Shown: positions 35,158-43,866 of the stretch, piece by piece
Layout: every line of letters begins with the position of its first letter
How positions within the stretch are numbered: the first letter of the stretch is position 1
Source: CAZFMJ01 sp964520045
Lineage (GTDB): Bacteria; Elusimicrobiota; Elusimicrobia; Elusimicrobiales; CAZFMJ01
DNA length: 64,000 bases
Direction: 5' to 3'
Assembly (NCBI GenBank): GCA_964520045.1
Contig: CAZFMJ010000001.1
Coordinates: forward strand, 49,398 to 113,397
Position numbers and translations under genes: made by a program
Notes under the pieces: generated by a model
What the model saw: only the letters and a program-made list of their open reading frames with translations
What the model was told of the DNA's origin: nothing
The model's database searches: none

Positions 35158-36361
35158 ATGAAAAACATTCAGATGCCGGTTGGGCCTTTGACAGCAAAAA
35201 AAATAGTGGATAAAACAGGCACGNNNNNNNNNNAAATCCTACAAAAAGGCTTTTTCCGGCAGAGAAACGCTTATCTGCTACGCCCTTAAGGCTAATTCAA
35301 ATACCGCTCTTTGCTCAATACTGGCAAGGCTGGGAGCGGGGGCGGATGTGGTTTCAGGCGGGGAATTGAGGCGCGCGTTATCGGCGGGGTTTAACCGCAC
35401 GCGGATTATTTTTTCCGGAGCGGGGAAAACGCGGGAAGAGCTTGAATATGCGGTAAAAACCGGAATATTGATGATAAATGTGGAATCGCAGGAAGAATTT
35501 AAAGCTCTTGAACAAACTGCCGCCCGCTTGCGCAAGAGGGCTCGGTTTTCAATACGAATAAATCCCGGTATCGACGCGCATACGCATGATTATATTACCA
35601 CCGGCAGACTCGGCACTAAATTCGGAGTGCAGGCGGATGAGGCGTTAAAAATATATGCCGCGGCAAAGCGCTCAAAATGGCTTGAGATAAAAGGCATACA
35701 TGCGCATCTGGGGTCGCAGATTTCTTCGGCAGAGCCGTATATTAAAGGCATGCATGCTCTGCTTAAGATCGCCGAAAGGCTTAAAAAAACAGGAATAAAA
35801 CTTGAATATGTCGATATAGGCGGAGGATGGGCCGTAGATGAAGACTGCAGGCAAAAACCGCTTTCTGAGCTTGCGCAAGCGCTTATTCCCATGCTTAGGG
35901 AACAAAACGGATTAAAACTTATAATAGAGCCCGGCAGATCTCTTGTCGCCGGAGCAGGTATGCTTTTGACGAAAGTTCTTTACCGGAAGACAAGCGCCGG
36001 GAAAAAATTTTTAATAGTGGATGCGGCGATGAACGACCTTGTAAGGCCGGCTCTTTATGGAGCAAAACATCCCGTAGCGGCGTTGTTCCCGGGAAAAGGC
36101 CGTGTGTCAAAATTTGATATTGTCGGACCGGTGTGCGAATCTGGAGATTTCCTGGCAAAGGATGCGGTTATGCCTCTGCCTGAACAGGGAGACGTGTTGG
36201 CTGTTCTTTGCGCCGGAGCTTACGGCTTTTCAATGAGTTCTCAGTATAATTCAAGGCTCAGGCCCGCTGAGGTTTTGGTATCAGACAGCGGAAAGGCATG
36301 GAAGATTATACGGGCAAGGGAAACTTTTAGCGACCTGGTGAGACTTGAACGAAGACGGTAG
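35158..36361 (+). CDS. lysA: Diaminopimelate decarboxylase (interrupted by assembly gap)
   Basis: It converts meso-diaminopimelate to lysine. The gene begins MKNIQMPVGPLTAKK; ten N at 35224-35233 then shift the frame. After the gap come the PLP Lys in CYALKANSN, IHAHLGSQI, GGGWAVDED, EPGRSLVAGAG, CESGDFLAKD (catalytic Cys) and AGAYGFSMSSQYNSRLRP. The stop codon lies in the first R1 heptamer after LERRR. With the small gap filled, the length would be about 400-410 residues, normal for LysA. Confidence 0.94.
35224..35233. other. Assembly gap (10 N) inside lysA
   Basis: A placeholder gap. The reading frame differs on its two sides, so the real length is not ten bases. The PFYLYD-type segment of LysA is what would be expected here. 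Confidence 0.9.
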
Positions 36362-36436
36362 AAGGTAGATGGAAGAAGGTAGATGGAAGATGGTAGATGG
36401 AAGATGGTAGATGGAAGATGGTAGACGGAAGAGAAA
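36352..36436 (+). repeat. R1 tandem array, eleven heptamers
   Basis: From 36357 to 36433 consecutive heptamers alternate GGTAGAT and GGAAGAT (five near-perfect 14-base dimers), ending GGTAGAC GGAAGAG. It is the longest uninterrupted array in the window, has no complementary arm, and contains the lysA stop codon. Confidence 0.85.
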
Positions 36437-36500
36437 AGGCAGTATGTTAAGAAAAGAGAACCGGATGGAATTTTTATTCTCTATGGCAGATGACAGCGGT

Positions 36501-37595
36501 TTATTTATTGGGGATTGTTTTGATGAGCTGATAGAAACTTCTATTGCCGGCGGATTTCATATTTGAGATGTCGATATCTTTTATATCGAATTTTACGGCA
36601 GGAGGCGGTGCCGGAGTGAAAATATTTTTCCTTATTTCTGCAAATCTGCTGTAGATATTATCTCCCGGGCATTCGGTTTCGCCCAGGTCTTTGTGTGCGT
36701 AAAACTTGGCTGCCGGTATCTTATACATTTCAACCAATGCTTTTGCCAGTTCATAAAGAGCGTTAAGCTGTTCCTGTGTCGGAGTATCGGATTTCGGGGG
36801 ATGATAATTGCCTAAGAATGATATTCCTATATTTCCCGGATTGTGATTTAACACATGAGCGCCTTCCATCTCAAAAGGGCGTCCCTGCAGTATGTTGCCC
36901 GTGCTGTCGATAACAAAATGATAGCCGATATCTATCCAGCCTCGTCCTTTCTGGTGGTAGCGCTGTATAAAAAGAGTTTCTTCAAGAGATTCCTGAAGCG
37001 TTACCGTATATTTCGCTGCGGTATGGTGCATCGTTATCATTTCAGGAGCATGCCGGGTATACTCGCTTGTGGGCGGTTTTGCTTTCCACTCCGAGCGCGG
37101 TATGATTTTTACCGGAAGTTCTGTTTCGAAAGACGGCGGAGCCGGAGGCGTTACGGAGACTGAAGGTTTTTCCGGCTGGTCGCGGAAAAGTTCAATTTCA
37201 TAAATTATGAATCCCTGCACCGACCCGGCGCATGTTTTTCTCGCCCGCAGGCGCGGACGGCCGTATGAAACAAAAGATTTGCCGTTTTCGTCTTTAAGCC
37301 TGAATTTTGCCCAGAAACGGGTTTTTGAAATGGGGCTCGTTTCAAATTCAGAGGGTGATATTTTAAGCTCCTTCCCGTTGAATGTGAGCGTAATCTCAAA
37401 TTTTATTATATCAGGCGCAGGCGCTTCGCCGTTTATGAGTATGGTGTCATAACCGTAGGCGGGTATATTAACCACTGTCTTCTCAAAAATGATGTCGTTG
37501 TCTTCTGCGCAGAGAACCGGCGCCTGCGCGCAGCAAAGAATACCGCATAAAATCATTAAAAAAAATCCGCATGCCGAATCGCTTGGTTTCTTCAT
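36501..37595 (-). CDS. Exported N-acetylmuramoyl-L-alanine amidase (Amidase_2/PGRP type)
   Basis: 364 residues with a signal peptide (cleavage near ALC-A, about 30). Residues 35-165 are a beta-rich domain of unknown type. The amidase domain starts at PRSEWKAKPP. The zinc ligands are in MITMHHTAAKY and AHKDLGETECPGD, with GYHFVID and GISFLGNY between them. It cleaves the MurNAc-L-Ala bond of peptidoglycan in the periplasm. It is monocistronic and convergent with lysA. Confidence 0.9.
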   Translation of the reverse strand: MKKPSDSACGFFLMILCGILCCAQAPVLCAEDNDIIFEKTVVNIPAYGYDTILINGEAPAPDIIKFEITLTFNGKELKISPSEFETSPISKTRFWAKFRLKDENGKSFVSYGRPRLRARKTCAGSVQGFIIYEIELFRDQPEKPSVSVTPPAPPSFETELPVKIIPRSEWKAKPPTSEYTRHAPEMITMHHTAAKYTVTLQESLEETLFIQRYHQKGRGWIDIGYHFVIDSTGNILQGRPFEMEGAHVLNHNPGNIGISFLGNYHPPKSDTPTQEQLNALYELAKALVEMYKIPAAKFYAHKDLGETECPGDNIYSRFAEIRKNIFTPAPPPAVKFDIKDIDISNMKSAGNRSFYQLIKTIPNK

Positions 37596-37686
37596 GGTAT
37601 TATTCTAACGTATATTTTAAAGACGGCAAGTACCAAAAGTCTTATCGCTTATCTGGGCCTAAAGTCCCAAGTGCTGTTGCAAAGGG

Positions 37687-39012
37687 TTATGCGCCCAGTT
37701 TAAATGATGAGTTTTCTTTCGCGATGGTGCAGACTATATCCCATGCCTGCTCCTTCACGGTTTTTACGCATTCTTCATGCAGGGCGTCCAGTTTCTTGTC
37801 CGAGTAGCCCGCGTTTAAGTGAAAAAGCATGAGTTCTTTGACTTTGGCGTTTTCCGCGGCGAACTGCAGGGCATTCGACGCGCAGGAATGGCCTTCGCTG
37901 CGGTGCATTTCCCAATCCGCGTCGTTATAATTTGAGTCATGTATCAGCAGATCCGCATTTTTGCAGAAATAACCCAATTTTTCATTGTAATCCTGAAGCG
38001 CCGTCGCTTCATCAAATAATTCGCTGTCGGGCGCGTATATCAGGGTTTTACCGCATAATTCCAGTCTGAAACAAAAAGTCGTTGTGGGATGATTCGAATA
38101 CATCGCGTTGAGCTTTATTCCGGGCAGGGGTTCATAGGTGTCTTCAAGGGAGTCGTAAAGATTTATTTTTGCGCGCGGAGGCTGTTTCGCCAATGCAAAA
38201 GAGCCGTAAAATATCTGATGAACGGCGTCCCGCAGGCTTTTTTCAGGGTCATTCGGGCCCAGAATATTTACCGTATAATCAGAGTTCTGCATGGGCGCAA
38301 ATTCCGCCAGCCCCATAATATGGTCGTTATGAAAATGGGTTAGAAACAGCCAAATGTCTTTCGGCTTGGCTCTCCTGATTAATTCTTCTCCCAATTTTAT
38401 TATTCCGGTTCCGGCGTCAAATATCAGGATATTGTCTTTTGTTTCTACCGATACACAGCAGGTTTGCCTTCCATAAGCAGAACCGGTATCTGGAGCGGAG
38501 AGGGAAAGCCCCCTGCATCCCCTGACGGTTATATGGAGTTCCCCCGGTTTAAGGCATAGTTCATGGATCGATTGTTCCTTTTCAGAAACCGGAATTTTCG
38601 GCGGAGAAGGAAGCGGCGGCGGCACAGGGATAGGCGTTCCTTCGATGACTTGCTTTATTGTTTTTGAATAAAAAGCCACATTGTAGGGTTTTTGTATGTA
38701 AAAATCAGCTCCCAGCCGTATAGCTTTTTGTTTTTCGCTTTGAAAAGATTTTCCTGAGACAACGACGACTTTAATATCTTTCATGTCCGAGTCGGATTTT
38801 ATCCGTTTTAAGAGTTCCATGCCGTCTAATCCCGGCATCATTATATCAACTATAACAAGGATCGGCCTTTGTTCCTTTATCGCGGACATAGCTTCCATGG
38901 AATCCTGTATGAGCATGACTTTGTAGCCTTCATCGGCTAAAAGGTCGCGGGTCAGGGTGCCGACCATGGGATCGTCGTCAATTACGATTATATCCAGTTT
39001 TTCTTCTGCCAT
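37687..39012 (-). CDS. Response-regulator receiver fused to a metallo-beta-lactamase-fold hydrolase
   Basis: 441 residues from the ATG at 39012; an in-frame TTG upstream is less likely. Residues 5-125 are a complete CheY-like receiver: the DDD acidic pocket, phospho-acceptor Asp in VDIMMPGLDG and Lys in IQKPYN. A Pro-rich linker (PPPLPSPPK) follows. Residues 170-441 have the MBL zinc motif LTHFHNDHIMGL plus APDSE, HDSNYNDADW and FHLNAG, resembling RNase Z-like or cyclic-nucleotide phosphodiesterase-type hydrolases. It may be a phosphorylation-controlled hydrolase. No histidine kinase is adjacent. Confidence 0.85.
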   Translation of the reverse strand: MAEEKLDIIVIDDDPMVGTLTRDLLADEGYKVMLIQDSMEAMSAIKEQRPILVIVDIMMPGLDGMELLKRIKSDSDMKDIKVVVVSGKSFQSEKQKAIRLGADFYIQKPYNVAFYSKTIKQVIEGTPIPVPPPLPSPPKIPVSEKEQSIHELCLKPGELHITVRGCRGLSLSAPDTGSAYGRQTCCVSVETKDNILIFDAGTGIIKLGEELIRRAKPKDIWLFLTHFHNDHIMGLAEFAPMQNSDYTVNILGPNDPEKSLRDAVHQIFYGSFALAKQPPRAKINLYDSLEDTYEPLPGIKLNAMYSNHPTTTFCFRLELCGKTLIYAPDSELFDEATALQDYNEKLGYFCKNADLLIHDSNYNDADWEMHRSEGHSCASNALQFAAENAKVKELMLFHLNAGYSDKKLDALHEECVKTVKEQAWDIVCTIAKENSSFKLGA

Positions 39013-39102
39013 AGTATTTTGAGACAATACAACTGATTCTATTCTATAATAATATAAGCCGGACTTCAAAATATAACTGCTCAGGGGCAGTCAGAAGTCA
39101 GC

Positions 39103-39134
39103 CCCATTCCTTCCTCAAAAGCTGTGAGAATGGG
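39103..39134 (-). repeat. R2 half element (single CCCATTC hairpin)
   Basis: CCCATTCCTTCCTC..GTGAGAATGGG is the second hairpin of R2 alone. The CCCAAAC hairpin is missing. It is a truncated or partial copy between divergent genes. Confidence 0.6.
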
Positions 39135-39215
39135 ATACCGGCGACGGAATTTGCTATCGGAGGCCTATTTGCAGAGATACATTCTGAATTCTGTCTACCT
39201 GAATAGCAATAAAAT

Positions 39216-39794
39216 ATGAGAATAATAGCAGGAAGCGCAAAGGGCAGGACAATACTTAGTGTGCCCGTAAAAAAACCCGTAAAGCCTATTTCCTCGCGTA
39301 TACGGCAGTCCCTGTTTGACATAATAAAGATAAAACTGCCCGCTTCTTTTTTTCTCGATTTATTTGCCGGGACCGGCGCAGTGGGCTTGGAAGCTCTTTC
39401 CAGAGGCGCGAAAAAGGTTGTTTTTGTTGAAAAGGATAGCGTCTGCGTGAAAGTAATAGAAAAGAATATCGACAGGCTTGGTTTTAGGGAAAGGGCTGAA
39501 GCATTCCGGGTTAATGTTTTTTCCGGTTTGGAATGGCTGCCTTACCGCTGTGAAGGGGGGAAATACGATTTGATATTTATGGGTCCTCCCTACAGGGATG
39601 AGCATAATGCGCCGCTGAGTCTGACGTCTCCCGCGCTTGAAAATATCGCTTCCTCATTATTGCTGGCTGAAAAGGGATGGGTGGTCGCCCAGCATCATAT
39701 AAAGGAGAAGGTCGTTGCTCCCGCTAGTTTTGAGCTTTTTAGAACCAGCAAATACGGCGATACGCTTGTAAGTTTTTTCCGGTGGGCAAAATAA
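39216..39794 (+). CDS. rsmD: RsmD-type 16S rRNA m2G966 methyltransferase
   Basis: 192 residues. The family start RIIAGSAKGRTI and KPISSRIRQSLFDII are followed by the SAM-binding FLDLFAGTGAVGLEALSRGA. The catalytic (D/N)PPY motif is FMGPPYRD here, with Gly in place of Asp, which is unusual. It methylates G966 of 16S rRNA from the 30S subunit. It is separated from the next gene by one base, so the two are probably co-translated. Confidence 0.88.
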   Translation: MRIIAGSAKGRTILSVPVKKPVKPISSRIRQSLFDIIKIKLPASFFLDLFAGTGAVGLEALSRGAKKVVFVEKDSVCVKVIEKNIDRLGFRERAEAFRVNVFSGLEWLPYRCEGGKYDLIFMGPPYRDEHNAPLSLTSPALENIASSLLLAEKGWVVAQHHIKEKVVAPASFELFRTSKYGDTLVSFFRWAK

Positions 39795-39795
39795 T

Positions 39796-40521
39796 ATGCT
39801 TTTTGATCCCTGCGAAATAAGTTACTCGAAAGTTAAATCATATAAAGACTGTCCGGAACTTTACAGGTATATTTACATGGAGCAAAAGCGGCCTCCGATA
39901 AACGCCGCCGCGGCATTGGGCGTTTCGGTGCATAAAGCTCTGGAGGCGTACCACAGCCGGAGCGGCGATTTATGCGATCTTATGGCCTGCTATGACGAGC
40001 ATTGGCAGAGCGGAGGATTTGAGAATGCCCAGCAGCAGCTTGAGTATTATAACAAGGGAAGAGACATGCTTGAGCGTTATTGGGCGATTGACTGCGAAAG
40101 GGAATCTAAAATAGTCTGCGTTGAAAAAAAATTTGAATTTCTTTTTGGGAAATTCAAGGTGCGCGGAACGATCGACAGAATAGACAAGCGGGCCGACGGG
40201 AGGTTGGAGATAATAGAATACAAAACCGGCGCCGAGGTTAAGTCGGCCGCCGCGGCGGCTGAAAATCTTCAGACCGCCATGTACGGACTCGGCATGAAAA
40301 TGGGGCTCGGACTGACTCCCGGGCTGGTGACCTTCTGGTTCCTTTCTCAGGGGAAAAGGGTTACGGCGCCCTATTCGCAGGCAGGCGAAGAGTCAGCCTT
40401 GAATGAAATCGCGTCTGCCGGCGAGAAATTTCTAGGAAAAGAATTTCCCCCCGATGTAAACCACTGTCCTTACTGCAGTTTAAAAAAAACCTGCAGGTTT
40501 TCAATAGAAAAACCGCAATAA
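39796..40521 (+). CDS. PD-(D/E)XK nuclease with RecB/Cas4-like Fe-S cysteines
   Basis: 241 residues. The start ISYSKVKSYKDCPELYRY is the usual opening of RecB-type PDDEXK_1 domains, with the first cluster Cys. The nuclease core is GTIDRID..LEIIEYKTG, where IEYKTG is the (D/E)xK motif. The C-terminal HCPYCSLKKTC supplies three more Cys for a 4Fe-4S cluster, as in AddB and Cas4. There are no cas genes or CRISPR arrays in the window, so a stand-alone DNA repair or processing nuclease is likely. Confidence 0.88.
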   Translation: MLFDPCEISYSKVKSYKDCPELYRYIYMEQKRPPINAAAALGVSVHKALEAYHSRSGDLCDLMACYDEHWQSGGFENAQQQLEYYNKGRDMLERYWAIDCERESKIVCVEKKFEFLFGKFKVRGTIDRIDKRADGRLEIIEYKTGAEVKSAAAAAENLQTAMYGLGMKMGLGLTPGLVTFWFLSQGKRVTAPYSQAGEESALNEIASAGEKFLGKEFPPDVNHCPYCSLKKTCRFSIEKPQ

Positions 40522-40548
40522 AATACGACTCAACAGCAGTAATATGTA

Positions 40549-40715
40549 GAACGCAGATGAATCTGATGAACGCGGATAATTATAAATATTCGGAAATCAC
40601 AGAAAAAGTTAAGTTATTGATACTTTTTACAAATTAGCTATGATTTTTTGAGGAAAGTTTTTTCAAACGAAAAAATCATATTGAATCATAAAAATCAGCG
40701 TCATCAGCGTGCTAT
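40549..40715 (-). repeat. R5 palindrome (GAACGC..GCGTTC), copy without insertions
   Basis: The left arm GAACGCAGATGAATCTGATG..CGCGGATAATT and right arm AAAATCAGCGTCATCAGCG are complementary, with an AT-rich middle including AAAAAATCATATTGAATCAT. Related copies at 54697-55134 and 58862-59043 are on the other strand and carry R2 insertions. It fills most of the spacer between the nuclease and permease genes. Confidence 0.7.
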
Positions 40716-40733
40716 GGTTAATAGATGGGTGGT

Positions 40734-41846
40734 TTACTTTTGCGTTTCTTCGGCGGAAGCGCGGGACTCCTGCTTATATATCTGGATAAAAACCAGCACG
40801 CAGGCGATTAAAATCGGACCCAGAAATATTCCGCGTATACCGTACACCCGTATTCCGCCGAACAGGCCGAGAAACAGCAGTATTATAGGCAGTTTGGCCT
40901 GCCGTCCTATCAGTATCGGCCTTAAAATATTGTCAAGAAGGCCCACAACCAAAGCGCCCCATAGCAGAATAAAAACACCCCATGCGGTGTCTCGCATAAG
41001 CATGAATATCACGCCTACCGGTATCCATACCAGACTTGAACCTCCGAGCGGAAACAAAGCCGCCGTTGCCGTGGCTATACCTAACAGTATCGGAGCGGGC
41101 ACGCCTGCGATGGCATAGCCTAGCGATGCGACTATCCCCTGAAAAGCCGCGGTCAGAAGAACCCCGCGCACTACCGCTATTATAGTCTCATAAAGCCGCA
41201 AGGCTATGGCCTGCTTGTGTTCGCTGTCCATAGGGGCCAGCTCTATAATCCATGCCATCAATTTTTTGCCGTCTTTAAAAAAAAGGAACAAACTTATAAT
41301 CATTGCGATAAAATCCACTACGAAAAAGATTATATTTCTGGCTATTTTACCCGCTGATTTTGAGATCGTTTCCTGCAGGTTATCGATGTTTTTGAGTATC
41401 ATATCCTTCAGGTCTATGTCAAGATGGTTTGTTATGAACTGGGCTTTGCGGAATATTTTTACGGCTGAGGGCGGTATTGTGTTTTCCATGGGCGCGGAGT
41501 GTATGCCGGCCGAAATGTTTGAAAGCCATAACTGTGCGGACGGATAGATGTGGCGGGATTCCTTGAGCATCATCCAGCCCAGAAGCATAAGCGGCAGTAT
41601 GAATATGAATATTACGGTCAGCGTGGCTATGACCGCCGACAAATTGGGTTTTTCCGGCAAATATTGCTGTATTTTAAGGTTAAGCGGAAAAAATATAAGC
41701 GCCAAAACCAAAGCCAGGAATATCGCATTAAAAAACGGCGCGGCTATTCTCAGCAATTGGTAAAGCAGGAATAAAAATACTCCGAAGAAAAAATACTTAA
41801 AGAGCTGTTCCCTGTTTATGCGCAAAAATTTCTGGTTAATCTGCAT
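40734..41846 (-). CDS. AI-2E/PerM family permease
   Basis: 370 residues with about eight hydrophobic segments, typical of the family: paired N-terminal helices (FFGVFLFLLYQLL, AIFLALVLALIFF), a central soluble stretch, then repeated helices with GVPAPILLGIATATAALFP. Family members export AI-2 or other small molecules; the substrate is not deducible. The N-terminus is extended by about 15 polar residues (MQINQKFLRINREQL). Confidence 0.88.
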   Translation of the reverse strand: MQINQKFLRINREQLFKYFFFGVFLFLLYQLLRIAAPFFNAIFLALVLALIFFPLNLKIQQYLPEKPNLSAVIATLTVIFIFILPLMLLGWMMLKESRHIYPSAQLWLSNISAGIHSAPMENTIPPSAVKIFRKAQFITNHLDIDLKDMILKNIDNLQETISKSAGKIARNIIFFVVDFIAMIISLFLFFKDGKKLMAWIIELAPMDSEHKQAIALRLYETIIAVVRGVLLTAAFQGIVASLGYAIAGVPAPILLGIATATAALFPLGGSSLVWIPVGVIFMLMRDTAWGVFILLWGALVVGLLDNILRPILIGRQAKLPIILLFLGLFGGIRVYGIRGIFLGPILIACVLVFIQIYKQESRASAEETQK

Positions 41847-42034
41847 ACAGGGATTATATCATAACGGCCTGTTGGAAAAGCGGTCAAAGGGGCCGCAACT
41901 GTTCCAGCTCTTAATTCCTAATTTGCGCATAGGTTTTCGTCAAGACTGTCTTGCTACCTTTTCTTTTTACTATAGAGCTGATTTTCAGTAGATTTTTTGG
42001 GGCAAATCATTTTCACAATATGAATTTTGTTCCG
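41847..42034. other. Spacer without a recognised gene
   Basis: AT-rich DNA between the permease start and the MITE-like element. It presumably holds the permease promoter (reverse strand), but I see no box I can defend. Confidence 0.4.
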
Positions 42035-42307
42035 CTAGTGTTGTGACAAAGAAATTATGCATCATTTGGCCTGTCGATTTTGAGCCGAGCCGAAGCGATG
42101 TGAGGCGAGCAGGCCTTTAGGCCTGTAAGCCGAACAGCGCAAAGGCGCAGGCCAAAAGCGGCTGGCCCCTTCGGGGAGGCCCACTCCTGGCCGATTTCGT
42201 CGTTGCTCCTCATTCACACTGCTTAAGCAGTGCTCATTCGTCACGCCTAGAACTCGGCTCAGGCCTGGGCCTCCAAATGTTGCGTAATTTCTTTGTCGCA
42301 ACACTAG
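42035..42307. mobile_element. MITE-like element with about 35 bp terminal inverted repeats
   Basis: The left end CTAGTGTTGTGACAAAG..AAATTATGCATCATTTGG and right end CCAAATGTTGCGTAATTT..CTTTGTCGCAACACTAG are near-perfect inverted repeats with about four mismatches over 34 bases. GTGTTG/CAACAC ends flanked by TA fit a TA target, as for IS630/Tc1-type transposases (inference). The 270 bp interior has several small hairpins (GGCCTTTAGGCC, CTGCTTAAGCAG) and no credible gene. Its right end supplies the stop codon of the neighbouring ATPase. Confidence 0.8.
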
Positions 42308-43533
42308 GGCTCGATAAGCGCGCTTATCTTTTTTGTGCTTGCGAGTTGAGCCAGCGTAAGAATACGGAGTTTGTCGGAACTCAGCGATTTGGCCAGAGAA
42401 TTTTCGCAGGGATATAGTATTGCCTTAATCCCTTGTTTCGCGGTCGGGATTTCTTTTGAAAAGGCCTCAAGACCTCTGGCATGCGAAAGTGACGGCGTCG
42501 CGGAGAATTTGCATTCTATAGCATGGAATTTGCCGCCCCATTCCACAATAAAATCAACTTCTTCGTTAGCAGATGTGCGCCAATAATAAACGGCAGGTTT
42601 TTCACCTGAATTGGCGAACATGCGAAACAACTCTCCGGCTGCCAGATTCTCAAATAAATATCCGGGTTGCGGTCCGTCCAGCAATTGTTTAATTTCCGAC
42701 AACCCGAGCAAATTTGCCAAGGTGCCGGTGTCTGCAAAGTAAATCTTCGGAGCATGTATGAGCCGTTTTTTGAATTTCAGGTAAAAAGGCGGTAATGTTA
42801 TGGTTTGATAGCTGGCGTTAAGCACAGAAAGCCAGTTTTTAACTGAGTTGACAGATATTCCTGTTTCAGTAGAAACAGCGGACATATTCAGCAGTCCGCC
42901 GGCTTGGCCGGCCAAAACGCGTATAAACTGGCTAAAGGTGTTCAAATCGCCGACTTTTAGTATTTGCCTGACATCACGCTCTATATACGTGGATAGATAC
43001 GCATTGTGCCATGCGCGATAATCCAACTCTTTCCTGCGATGCAGTTCAGGATAACTGCCGCAGAGCATCCATTCAGCCGCAGATTCCTGATTTTTTACAA
43101 CGCGGACGCGATTCTCCGGATTTTCGGACATAGCCAAAGGATAAAGTTCAAGTATTCTAGCCCTTCCGGCTAATGATTGCGAGACTCCCTCCATTAAGCG
43201 AAAATTCTGCGAACCTGTAAGCACAAACCGGCCCATAGCATCGCGGTCGGCATCAATCATCTCTTTGATATAATTCAAAAGCTCAGGCGCGTATTGTATC
43301 TCATCTATTGAGATAGGAGGCTTATTTCTTTCAAGGAATCCACGCGGGTCTTGCAGGGCAAATGCCCTGATATCCTGAGTTTCAAGCGATATATATCTGT
43401 GTGAATCTGCCAGAACTGCCTTTACCAGCGAAGTTTTGCCCGATTGCCGTGGGCCGGTAATAATTACGGCAGGGAATTGTTTAAGAGCTGTTTTTAGCGA
43501 AGATTCAAGATTTCTGTGGAAGTAGTTCTTCAT
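42304..43533 (-). CDS. AAA ATPase with DUF4143 domain, 3' end set by a MITE-like element
   Basis: 409 residues. The Walker A is GPRQSGKTSLV (about 27), the Walker B is ISIDEIQYAPE (about 75), then the sensor LTGSQNF and the C-terminal DUF4143 nuclease-like part (EVDFIVEWGGKFHAIECKFS, a PDDEXK-like pattern). Such proteins are widespread accessory ATPases of unknown role. The last codon, GAG CCC then TAG, runs into the MITE terminus, so the original C-terminus may be cut or shifted. No Shine-Dalgarno is seen at the ATG. Confidence 0.88.
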   Translation of the reverse strand: MKNYFHRNLESSLKTALKQFPAVIITGPRQSGKTSLVKAVLADSHRYISLETQDIRAFALQDPRGFLERNKPPISIDEIQYAPELLNYIKEMIDADRDAMGRFVLTGSQNFRLMEGVSQSLAGRARILELYPLAMSENPENRVRVVKNQESAAEWMLCGSYPELHRRKELDYRAWHNAYLSTYIERDVRQILKVGDLNTFSQFIRVLAGQAGGLLNMSAVSTETGISVNSVKNWLSVLNASYQTITLPPFYLKFKKRLIHAPKIYFADTGTLANLLGLSEIKQLLDGPQPGYLFENLAAGELFRMFANSGEKPAVYYWRTSANEEVDFIVEWGGKFHAIECKFSATPSLSHARGLEAFSKEIPTAKQGIKAILYPCENSLAKSLSSDKLRILTLAQLASTKKISALIEP

Positions 43534-43545
43534 ATCTAGATGTTA

Positions 43546-43574
43546 GACAATTTGCAAAGCAAATGCAAATTGTC
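43546..43574. promoter_or_regulatory. Perfect inverted repeat upstream of the ATPase (candidate operator)
   Basis: GACAATTTGC and GCAAATTGTC form a perfect 10-base inverted repeat with a 9-base centre, 12 bases upstream of the ATPase start codon. It could be a repressor site or a transcript hairpin covering the initiation region. Confidence 0.5.
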
Positions 43575-43866
43575 ATACTTCATCAAGTAACGTGATAATA
43601 TTTTATTTTTCACTACAAAACCATCCAGTAAAATTCAGAACTCGGTTTAAACTGAAAAGGGTCGCGATACACACACCCGGCATAAGTTCTTATTCCACCA
43701 TAGTCCATTCAGCCCATGGAAATTTACCCTTAATGCCCATGTTAAACTGAATCTATTGCTGTACAATTTTAGTAACTACACGGGTTGTTTGCGATAATTG
43801 GCAGGCGGGCGCCGATACTGTATCCGGGGGAAAGTCGGAGGTTAAACGGCAGATGGGAGGCGATGG
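43575..43866. other. Spacer without a recognised gene
   Basis: About 290 bases between divergent genes. A short R1-like fragment (GGTTAAACGGCAGATGGG, 43841-43858) ends just before the DUF5916 gene and doubles as its Shine-Dalgarno region (GGGAGG). No other element is recognised. Confidence 0.4.

Noticed and set aside
36352..36436. CRISPR or telomere-like repeat
   Set aside because: A 7-base period without spacers; it matches the R1 family found in many spacers.
39796..40521. Cas4 of a CRISPR system
   Set aside because: The Fe-S RecB-like nuclease has no cas neighbours or array in the window; a generic repair nuclease fits better.
42062..42304. 80-codon frame inside the MITE-like element
   Set aside because: It crosses hairpins, has no start signal and resembles no protein; it is a by-product of the repeat.
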